A stretch of DNA of 18,657 nt from Chrysochromulina tobinii (Eukaryota; Haptophyta; Prymnesiales; Chrysochromulinaceae): the NCBI GenBank assembly GCA_001275005.1, contig JWZX01002933.1, forward strand, positions 1-18,657, written 5' to 3'. Positions 1 through 6,546 of this stretch are shown here, one piece after another (position 1 is the stretch's first letter; the number at the start of each line of letters is the position of its first letter). The position numbers were made by a program, and so were the translations under genes. The notes under the pieces are model-generated. The model worked only from the letters and a program-made list of their open reading frames with translations, searched no databases and was not told where the DNA came from.

Positions 1-1032
1 GTCGGAGCGGCCGGGCAGCAGCGCGGCGATCACGCGCCACTTGAAGCCATGAGTGTGCACGCTCTCGCGGATGAGAATGTCATCCGAGATTGTCCATTCC
101 TTGCGCTCGGCGACGTTGCCCTTCTCGCTGAGCGAGGCCGCGGCGGCCGACGCCGCCGCCTTCTCGGCCGCCACGGCGGTGGGCGCGCTGGTGGGCGCGA
201 GGGGGGTGGGCGAGAGGGGGGTAGGCGCGCGCGCGCGAGCGGAGACGCCCGCCACGACGCCCGAGGAGGGCATCTCGTTTGGCACGAGCATCTCGGGCTG
301 CTTCGAATCGAAGCCACAGCTGAGCCCCAGGTCTCGGCAGGAGTGGACATTGTTCTGGGCGTGAGCCGTGCCAACTGCCGTGCCCTCCTTATTTGCGTCC
401 TCGACAGCACGCGGCTCAAGCGACGAGGCCTCTTTGGCCAGCACCGACATGGGCGCGGCATCAGCATGCTGCACCGCATCCTCGACGGAGCCTACGAGCG
501 ACTCGCACGTGCGCTCGTCTTCCGGCTTGATCGAGCCGTCGGGGTCCAAATCCGAGAGCGCCGCGCGCGCCGCGCGCTGGCGCTTGTGCAACCGCAACCG
601 TTTGGCCTGTCCAGGCGGGTAGGGGACGAGCGTGCCTTTGCTAGCAAACACGTTCACGAGGCCGTCCTTATCGATGTAATGTGGCTGCACGCGCGTGAGG
701 TAGGGCTTTCTCGCGAGTCTCGAGTCCACGGGATCCTCCAGTAGCACGAAGGAGGGCGGCGTGCACTTGGCGGTCTGATTGATCACGCGGAATCGGCCGC
801 CGTAACACGGCGATGCATTCCAAAAGCCTTCGGTGGTTCCATTGCCGGTGATCGGCGCGTTGGGCAGTAACACTCTGAGCCGTTCGGCGTCCACCTTCAT
901 GCCGTTATCGTGGCATGCGGGACATAATTTGTTCTTCAAGTGGTTGATGCCGATGACGAACCCCGGGGTGCAGAGGTGCGCGTCACCCCCACGTACAATG
1001 AATCCCCAGCACTCGTTGTCCGCGCCAGACAT
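1..1032 (-). CDS. Myb/SANT-like DNA-binding protein, C-terminus off window
   Basis: Reading the minus strand from the ATG at 1032 gives 344 open codons to the window edge with no stop, so the 3' end is missing. The last visible residues (about 312-344) look like the start of a Myb repeat: W313, an acidic SDD after it, a HG before KWR at 331-333, and LPGRSD at 339-344, matching the usual W-(18)-W spacing and the 'LPGR(T/S)D' turn of Myb domains. The N-terminal 150 residues are a distinct segment with cysteines at 8, 21, 37, 40, 76 and 90, including CPACH at 37-41, which could bind zinc; I do not recognise this part. Residues 141-165 are basic (RLRLHKRQR), a possible nuclear signal. Residues 260-300 are an Ala/Pro/Thr-rich linker. 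The likely role is a nuclear transcription regulator, inferred from the Myb part only. Confidence 0.72.
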   Translation of the reverse strand, partial: MSGADNECWGFIVRGGDAHLCTPGFVIGINHLKNKLCPACHDNGMKVDAERLRVLLPNAPITGNGTTEGFWNASPCYGGRFRVINQTAKCTPPSFVLLEDPVDSRLARKPYLTRVQPHYIDKDGLVNVFASKGTLVPYPPGQAKRLRLHKRQRAARAALSDLDPDGSIKPEDERTCESLVGSVEDAVQHADAAPMSVLAKEASSLEPRAVEDANKEGTAVGTAHAQNNVHSCRDLGLSCGFDSKQPEMLVPNEMPSSGVVAGVSARARAPTPLSPTPLAPTSAPTAVAAEKAAASAAAASLSEKGNVAERKEWTISDDILIRESVHTHGFKWRVIAALLPGRSD

Positions 1033-1555
1033 TGCGCGCGCGCGTACACGATGGTGCACTTGTCGGCGCGTCGATCGACGAGACCGCGCGATTGAGTTTG
1101 AGAGATGTTTAGAGTGGATATTTTTTCCCTTTTTTCCGTTCGGTTCGCGACGCGGTTTACGGGAGTGCATGCATACTATATGTAGGATTTGATCGTACTT
1201 CGAACACACTCTCGAATTTTCAAGGCGCCGAGTCTGGGTACTGGGAGGCATGCTGTTCGTTCAATCAGTAAGGTGGTCGTGGTTCGTGCTCTCCATCGCT
1301 TCATCGTGTGCAGCATCGGCGATCGGGCGATGTTCACACAGCACGCACGCTTCGGCTCGTCGTCGGCTCGTGTTGCGGGCGGTAGGGTGTAGGACCCCGG
1401 GGGTAACTGACTGACTGACTGAAAAAACGGAACGCACATCACGTCTCAGTGAGTGTATCGAATAAGAGCGTAGGGGAGACTCCTCTCCTTTCGTCAAGCC
1501 ACCATGGTCCATGCCCCAACGCGCGACGGAATTACGTATTTCATATCGTTACGAA
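1033..1555. other. intergenic region between Myb-like 5' end and MutS2 3' end
   Basis: 523 bases without a convincing gene. It should hold the promoter and 5' leader of the Myb-like gene and the 3' end of the MutS2 gene, since both genes lie on the minus strand. Visible features are a pyrimidine-rich stretch near 1120-1140 and a run of ACTG tetranucleotides at 1406-1422. Short open frames on both strands here lack any recognisable domain. No TATA box or AATAAA on the relevant strand stood out. Confidence 0.6.
1406..1422. repeat. ACTG tetranucleotide microsatellite
   Basis: Four consecutive ACTG units followed by A, in non-coding DNA. Read on the opposite strand it is CAGT-rich, resembling the scattered CAGTCAGT stretches at 13128-13225 in another intergenic region. 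Confidence 0.75.
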
Positions 1556-4297
1556 TTACTTCAAAATGGCCACGGTGCAACCCGCACCTCCCTCGTTTTG
1601 GGGGGCGTCCTCAATCGAGGCGACCATCGGGTCCTCGAGCAGCAGCTCGCGCACGCGGCTCCGGAGGCTACCAGTGCCATGGCCGTGGATGACCCACAGG
1701 GAGCCCGCCGAGGAGGCGCGGTCGATAGCACGCCCAAGCTCAGTCTCGATCTCGCTTGGGCGCTGGCCGCGCAGGTCGAGCGTGTTCGACGCGAAGCGGA
1801 TCTTCACACCGCCGCCGCCGCTGCCCTTCCCGGCTGCCTTGGCCTCCTTCGGCGGCGAGGGCGGTGGCTCGGCGCGCAGCACTTTGGTCACCTCCTTGAG
1901 CTTTACATTCATCTTGAGCCCGCCGTACACGACCGTGAGCTGGGTACCCTTTCGTGCGTCCACTGCCACAGGGTTCTCGCCGAGCCGCGGCACCAGCACG
2001 CGATCGCCAGCTGCGATGCTCTCGAGGGAGGGCCCCTCGGCAGCGGCGGCTGCGCCACCAGCCTTGGCAGCGTCAACCATCCCGCCGCCTCCCTTGGATC
2101 CGCTCGCTTTCTCTCCTAGCCGCGCAAGCTCCTGAGACGCCTGCTGCACGTCGCGCAGCGCGGCGGCCGCGCCGCCAGCGGAGGAGGCCTGCTGAGCGCG
2201 CTGCACCAGCTGCGCGATCGTGGCGCGTGCCGTCGTGAGCTCATTGGCCAGTTCGGCTTGAAGCTCGTCACGCAGCGTCTGTTCCTTCTTGAGCAGCCGC
2301 TCGCGCGTCTGGGTCGCCTCGCGCTCAGCAGCGGCGGCGGCACGCTGCTGCACGAGGAGCTGCTCGTTGAGCGCGCGCTGCTCGGCTTGCTGCTTCTGCA
2401 GCGCGCCGATGACCATCTCGATCGACGCGTCGCTTTCCTCAGACAAGAGGGCGCGCGCATCCTCCACCACGGCGGGCTGCAGCCCGAGCCGCTCAGCGAT
2501 CGCGAGGGCATTCGACTTGCCCGGGATTCCCCACAGCAGCCGGTAAGTGGGCGCCATCGAGGCGACGTCGAACTCAACGCATGCATTCTCAAAACGCGCC
2601 TCGCCGTCCGCGTATTTGAGCGATTTGAGCCGCCCGTGGTGCGTCGTCGCGAGCGTGAGCGCCGCCTCGCTCGCGAGCGCGCGGAGCACAGCCATCCCGA
2701 GGGCCGATCCCTCTGTGGGGTCCGTGCCCGAGCCCACCTCGTCGGGAAGCACGAGGGCGCGCCCGCTCGCGGCGCTCGCGACGTTCATGATGCGCCGCAT
2801 GCGCGCGACGTGCGCCGAAAAGGTCGAGAGCGACTGGACTATGGACTGGTCGTCGCCAATGTCCGCAAGGACTGACTCGAAGCAAGGCACACGCACCCGG
2901 CCGTCAGCGGACGTGTCGGCGCACAGCACGCGCAGCCCGGCCTTGGCCATGAGCGCTGCCATTCCGAGGGTCTTGAGGCACACGGTCTTGCCGCCCGTAT
3001 TGGGGCCGGTGATCACGACGGCACGCACCGACGGGGGCACGCAGATGTCCATCGGTACCATTTGCGACGCGTCCGGCGCTTTGCTCGTGTCACGCCAGAC
3101 GAGGAGCGGGTGGCGCAGCGCCGGCAGCACAAGCCCGCGCGGATCGAGCGGCTCGCAGAGCGTGACGGGGCGCCCATCGAGACGCGCCGAGTAGCGCGCG
3201 CGTGCGGCGGCGAGGTCCACGCGCGTCACAGCCTGCTGCAGCGCGAGCAGCTCGTCCGACATCTTCGGCGCGCCTATGCGCTGTGAGAACTGCTTGCGGA
3301 TGGCACGCTCGATGGCAGCCTCCTGCTTGGCGAGCTGGCGCAGCTTGGTGTTGGTGGGCTCGAGGGCCTTGGGCTCAATGAACAGGGTGGCGCCGCTCGC
3401 TGAGACATCGCGCACCGTCCCCGGCACCTCGTGCTTGCGCTTGGCCACCACCTGCAGCACGTACCTGTCCTCCCTCATCGAGACCTGTGTGCTCGCGAGC
3501 GAGTCCGCTTTGAGCTGGATGATCCGACCAAGCTCGCGCCGCGCGGCGGTCGCGACCTCGCGCCTCGCAAAGCGCAGGTTGCCGAGCGCGGGGTCAGCCG
3601 AGTCGCGCACGCTCCCGGTCTCGTCAAATGCCTCCGCAATCGCCAGCCGCAGAGCCGCCTGCTCCGGGATCGCGTCAAAGAGGCTCGGCAGCACATTCAG
3701 CCCGGCGGATCCGGAGGCGGCACCAGTGTACCTCTCGGCCGCCTCCTCGGCCGCCGAGCTGCCCGCCCTGAGCGTCCGTAGCAAATTGGAGGCGGCGAGC
3801 AGCGACTCGCCCACGCCGACGATCGACTCGCCATCGAGCTCGCCGCCCTTCTGGGCGTAGCGGACCAATGGATCGATGTTGATGAAGCTGCGCAGGTCGA
3901 TCGGCTTGGCGAGCACCTGCTCCAGCGTCCACATCTCCTCCGTCTCGATATGCAGCAGCTCGCTCGCCTCTCGAGCCAGGCGCACAGGAAGCCCCGCCTC
4001 GAGAATCTCCCGAGCGGCACCAGTATTCGCGAAGGTGGCCACCTGCTGCGAGAGGCGTGACCACTCGAGCAGCTCGAGCGTTGTTGCCATCGGGTCATCG
4101 ACTGGAGGCGGCGCGGGTGCATCCGCTAGCACTGACTCAGGCTCTGGCAATGTGGCTCTCGGCACGGCCGTTTCCTCGGCGGCGTCTATGCTCAGCGAGA
4201 AGAGATGCAGATGCGAGCGAGCAGCTGAACTGCTTGCAAACGTGACAGGCTGGCGGAGCACTAGTGCGAAAAGGAGGGCGCCGACAAGGTTCCACAT
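1556..4297 (-). CDS. MutS2-family ATPase with Smr domain, probably plastid-targeted
   Basis: 913 residues from the preferred start at 4297, TAA stop at 1556-1558. Numbering from that start, Walker A is GPNTGGKT at 431-438, the ABC/MutS signature region is STFSAH near 491-496, Walker B is LPDEVGSGTDP near 517-527, and TTHHGRLKSL lies at about 551-560. A glutamine/glutamate-rich coiled coil covers about 625-705, a small barrel-like segment about 755-810, and a Smr domain about 838-913 with LDLRG (840-844) and GHGTG (872-876). That order is typical of MutS2, which lacks the MutS mismatch-recognition domain. Bacterial MutS2 acts on recombination intermediates and collided ribosomes. The frame is open to an earlier ATG at 4405, but the start at 4297 exposes a hydrophobic signal peptide (MWNLVGALLFALVLRQP) followed by a Ser/Arg/His stretch without acidic residues, as in complex-plastid targeting. 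The final two thirds is confidently MutS2; plastid location is inferred. Confidence 0.93.
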   Translation of the reverse strand: MWNLVGALLFALVLRQPVTFASSSAARSHLHLFSLSIDAAEETAVPRATLPEPESVLADAPAPPPVDDPMATTLELLEWSRLSQQVATFANTGAAREILEAGLPVRLAREASELLHIETEEMWTLEQVLAKPIDLRSFINIDPLVRYAQKGGELDGESIVGVGESLLAASNLLRTLRAGSSAAEEAAERYTGAASGSAGLNVLPSLFDAIPEQAALRLAIAEAFDETGSVRDSADPALGNLRFARREVATAARRELGRIIQLKADSLASTQVSMREDRYVLQVVAKRKHEVPGTVRDVSASGATLFIEPKALEPTNTKLRQLAKQEAAIERAIRKQFSQRIGAPKMSDELLALQQAVTRVDLAAARARYSARLDGRPVTLCEPLDPRGLVLPALRHPLLVWRDTSKAPDASQMVPMDICVPPSVRAVVITGPNTGGKTVCLKTLGMAALMAKAGLRVLCADTSADGRVRVPCFESVLADIGDDQSIVQSLSTFSAHVARMRRIMNVASAASGRALVLPDEVGSGTDPTEGSALGMAVLRALASEAALTLATTHHGRLKSLKYADGEARFENACVEFDVASMAPTYRLLWGIPGKSNALAIAERLGLQPAVVEDARALLSEESDASIEMVIGALQKQQAEQRALNEQLLVQQRAAAAAEREATQTRERLLKKEQTLRDELQAELANELTTARATIAQLVQRAQQASSAGGAAAALRDVQQASQELARLGEKASGSKGGGGMVDAAKAGGAAAAAEGPSLESIAAGDRVLVPRLGENPVAVDARKGTQLTVVYGGLKMNVKLKEVTKVLRAEPPPSPPKEAKAAGKGSGGGGVKIRFASNTLDLRGQRPSEIETELGRAIDRASSAGSLWVIHGHGTGSLRSRVRELLLEDPMVASIEDAPQNEGGAGCTVAILK

Positions 4298-4321
4298 GAC
4301 GCTCGTGTAATGTGGAACCTT
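4286..4321. repeat. perfect 12-bp inverted repeat on the MutS2 start codon
   Basis: AAGGTTCCACAT at 4286-4297 and its exact reverse complement ATGTGGAACCTT at 4310-4321 flank a 12-base spacer. On the minus-strand transcript the preferred MutS2 AUG is the first triplet of the 3' arm, so a hairpin would bury the start codon in a 12-bp stem. It could equally be a DNA-level operator. Confidence 0.85.
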
Positions 4322-4392
4322 TGGAAGTTTCGTGCGTGCTTCGTACCGGTAAAAAGACACCGGGACAAGTCGATAGCGTGACGACCGAATCC

Positions 4393-4412
4393 GCGGCCGA
4401 CTCAACGGCCGC
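4393..4412. repeat. 7-bp-arm inverted repeat (GC-rich)
   Basis: GCGGCCG at 4393-4399 and CGGCCGC at 4406-4412 around ACTCAA. It lies in the divergent intergenic region and is a candidate protein-binding palindrome or hairpin; GC-rich background makes chance occurrence possible. Confidence 0.6.
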
Positions 4413-4435
4413 AGCCCCGGAGCCGACCCCTCCTC

Positions 4436-4460
4436 GCGGCCTCGACTCGGAAGAGGCCGC
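4436..4460. repeat. 8-bp-arm inverted repeat (GC-rich)
   Basis: GCGGCCTC at 4436-4443 and GAGGCCGC at 4453-4460 around a 9-base spacer, 24 bases after the previous palindrome and sharing its GCGGCC half-site. Confidence 0.6.
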
Positions 4461-4605
4461 CCTCTGCGAACCCAGCCCAGTATGATTAAACGCAGTGACG
4501 CGGCCTCGCCTTAATGAAATCCCAACCAACAGCGACCAGTTCTGGTGTTTGGCTGGATCGTGTTCTTTCTTAACGCCGAACGACAGAGTGTGAACGACAT
4601 TTATA

Positions 4606-6297
4606 ATGGCCGCAGGTCGCGTCGCAGCCATCGCGACGTTCGAGGATCCGTCGACGCTGAGTATCAAGGAGCTGAAAGCGATCCTGGCACATAACGGTGT
4701 GGACTCGTCCGGCTGCCTCGAAAAGCGTGATCTTGTAGAATTGCTCGAGCAGGCACTGCCTGCCAAGCGGCAGAAGATTACGCCGGACACGTCCGCAGTA
4801 TTCATCGCCTCGACGCCGCGGCCGTTTCATACGATTGCGCAGTTGCACTCCGCACACCTCTCGCGCCTACTTAGCATCTTACCGCCAGAGGAGCGCCGAC
4901 CCAAAGAGCCAAATCCTCAGCGGCTGTGCGATGAGCACCGGGTGCCGCCTGTGGCCGGGCATCAGCTGCGAGTGTGCACCTATAACTTACTGGACGACGT
5001 ACGCGTGGAGATGGGGCACGGCGGCATCCACGCCGTGTGGGACATGCGACGCATCAACGTGCTGCGCTGCCTGCTCGCCATAGACGCGGACATGTACCTG
5101 CTGCAGGAGCTCAATGCAAAATCAGTCGGCTTCTTACGCGCCACTCTCGGACCCGAGTATACTCTCGTGCCCTTCTCGGAGACGGCGGGTGGTGTCGGCA
5201 TCATGTACCGCGCCGTCCCGCCGCCAGCCGACGCACGCCGAACCGTTTACCTGACACCGGCTGGTGCATCCTCCAAGCGAAAATTCTATTCGCCTTCGGA
5301 ATCTGCAAGCGAACGCGTGCGCCCGGGTTCTTGCATGGGCTTCGCCATTCACGTACCGCTCTTGGTGCATGGCCTTACACCCACGGCCGCGTCGATGCCC
5401 GCTGCGGTCGGTGACTCATCAGCTACCCCGCCCGCCACCCCCGTCCCCCATGCCGCCTACGGTGTCGACCAGCCGCTACAGCCGTTTCGGATCGTGGCGT
5501 CCTCCACGCACCTGACACCCACGGACAAGAATGGCCACTTGCAGTCGTGTAACCGCGAGGCGCGCTACTTTGGTGCAGCGCTTGGGCGCGACCTGCTGCG
5601 CTTGCCGGCTGCGCACGGGCACTGTCCAATGATACTTGGAGGCGATTTCAACGCGGGTACCCATGGCAAGCGAGCGACCGCCAACCCCGGCAGCGGACCA
5701 CCCTCGCTGCACGCCGAGCTCACGCGCGCGATGCAGCGGCGGCCAGAGGGCCGCTCGCCCGACTCAGATGACGAGTGGCCCGAAGACTCGTGCGTCGCCA
5801 ACGACGATCAGGCGCTGCGCTGGCCGCCGGCTGGGGAGGTTACGCTGGCTCGCGATCTCTTCCGCGATAGCAAGCTGCGTGAGCGTGAGTTTGGAGGGCT
5901 GCAACGTGGCTCGACGTGCCACTCGGCCAACCTGCAAAACTTTGAAGGTCGGCTGCAGGGCGTGGCGGCACGCGCCGCCAACGAGAAGTGGCACGAGACG
6001 TGGCCCAAGGGAGAGTGCACGGACGAGGGGCACATTGACTGGCTGCTCGCGGGCACGGCGCACGGCGACAAGACGCAGCCGCAGCTGCGCGCGCGACGAG
6101 CGCTCGTCTGCACAGAGCGGCTCTGCGCGCCATTGCCACCGCACCAGCCTTCACACCTCGTCGGGCCGGGCGGCGACCGCATTCCCAAGGGTGGCGCTGT
6201 CTTCCCTTCCGACCACTATCCGGTAGTTGTGGACCTCGAGCTTGATCTCGATGCGCCAGTGCCCGCCAACCCGTTGCTTCCACGCAGGGTTGCATGA
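4606..6297 (+). CDS. endonuclease/exonuclease/phosphatase-family protein with N-terminal SAP/MANF-like helical domain
   Basis: 563 residues, ATG at 4606, TGA at 6295-6297. The EEP fold is marked in order by TYNLLDD (125-131), LLQELN (165-170) carrying the metal-binding Glu, the STHL strand (300-303), LGGDFNAGT (344-352) with the GDxN motif, GHIDWLL (475-481) and PSDHYPVV (534-541) with the catalytic SDH. The canonical residues for Mg2+-dependent phosphoester hydrolysis are therefore present. The family includes DNA repair nucleases, deadenylases and inositol or sphingolipid phosphatases, and I cannot choose among them. Residues 17-50 form a short two-helix unit (STLSIKELKAILAHNGVD, then GCLEKRDLVELLEQ) resembling SAP or MANF C-terminal modules, which in SAP form binds nucleic acid. 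An acidic insert lies at 385-402. No signal peptide is seen, so a nuclear or cytosolic role on nucleic acid is a weak inference. Confidence 0.88.
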   Translation: MAAGRVAAIATFEDPSTLSIKELKAILAHNGVDSSGCLEKRDLVELLEQALPAKRQKITPDTSAVFIASTPRPFHTIAQLHSAHLSRLLSILPPEERRPKEPNPQRLCDEHRVPPVAGHQLRVCTYNLLDDVRVEMGHGGIHAVWDMRRINVLRCLLAIDADMYLLQELNAKSVGFLRATLGPEYTLVPFSETAGGVGIMYRAVPPPADARRTVYLTPAGASSKRKFYSPSESASERVRPGSCMGFAIHVPLLVHGLTPTAASMPAAVGDSSATPPATPVPHAAYGVDQPLQPFRIVASSTHLTPTDKNGHLQSCNREARYFGAALGRDLLRLPAAHGHCPMILGGDFNAGTHGKRATANPGSGPPSLHAELTRAMQRRPEGRSPDSDDEWPEDSCVANDDQALRWPPAGEVTLARDLFRDSKLREREFGGLQRGSTCHSANLQNFEGRLQGVAARAANEKWHETWPKGECTDEGHIDWLLAGTAHGDKTQPQLRARRALVCTERLCAPLPPHQPSHLVGPGGDRIPKGGAVFPSDHYPVVVDLELDLDAPVPANPLLPRRVA

Positions 6298-6546
6298 TCG
6301 CAGAACAAATCATGAGCAGCGCGGGCGCGCCGTTGACCTCCAGTAACTTTCGCGCGACACCCGGCCGCGTGTCACGTTAGCCGTTTCGTTTTCTAATAAA
6401 CTCACGCGTTGGTTCAACCGCTACAAACCGGATCCCCCGCATAACGTAACTCCGAAACTGCCCAGGCGGCACGTAGCGTAGCGCTTGACGCAATACCTAA
6501 TTCGTCCCGTAACCGATCGTCGTCCTCGCGCCTCTACTCAAGACTG
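6298..6546. other. convergent 3' intergenic region
   Basis: 249 bases between the stop codons of the EEP gene (plus) and the anoctamin gene (minus). It should contain both transcript ends. The only recognisable signal is the AATAAA on the plus strand, annotated separately. Confidence 0.6.
6395..6400 (+). terminator. candidate poly(A) signal AATAAA for the EEP gene
   Basis: AATAAA in a locally AT-rich patch, about 100 bases past the EEP-gene stop. Position and hexamer fit a eukaryotic polyadenylation signal, but many algae do not rely on it. Confidence 0.4.

Larger units (their letters stand above)
4298..4605. promoter_or_regulatory. divergent promoter region, MutS2 / EEP-domain gene
   Basis: 308 bases between two divergent start codons, so it must drive transcription both ways if the starts are right. 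It contains three inverted repeats: the one on the MutS2 start, GCGGCCG/CGGCCGC at 4393-4412 with a 6-base spacer, and GCGGCCTC/GAGGCCGC at 4436-4460 with a 9-base spacer. The plus-strand gene begins in an AT-rich context (ATTTATAATGG), which might serve as leader or core-promoter sequence. No factor can be assigned. Confidence 0.55.

Noticed and set aside
49-744. 231-codon plus-strand open frame
   Set aside because: It is antisense to the Myb-like gene; its composition (Arg/Gly/Ala-rich) is what a GC-rich gene produces in other frames.
1449-2135. 228-codon plus-strand open frame overlapping the MutS2 3' end
   Set aside because: Its coding strand is opposite to the clearly homologous Smr domain and the product is low-complexity.
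4137-4805. 222-codon minus-strand open frame spanning the divergent region
   Set aside because: It overlaps the N-termini of both MutS2 and the EEP gene in other frames and has no domain.
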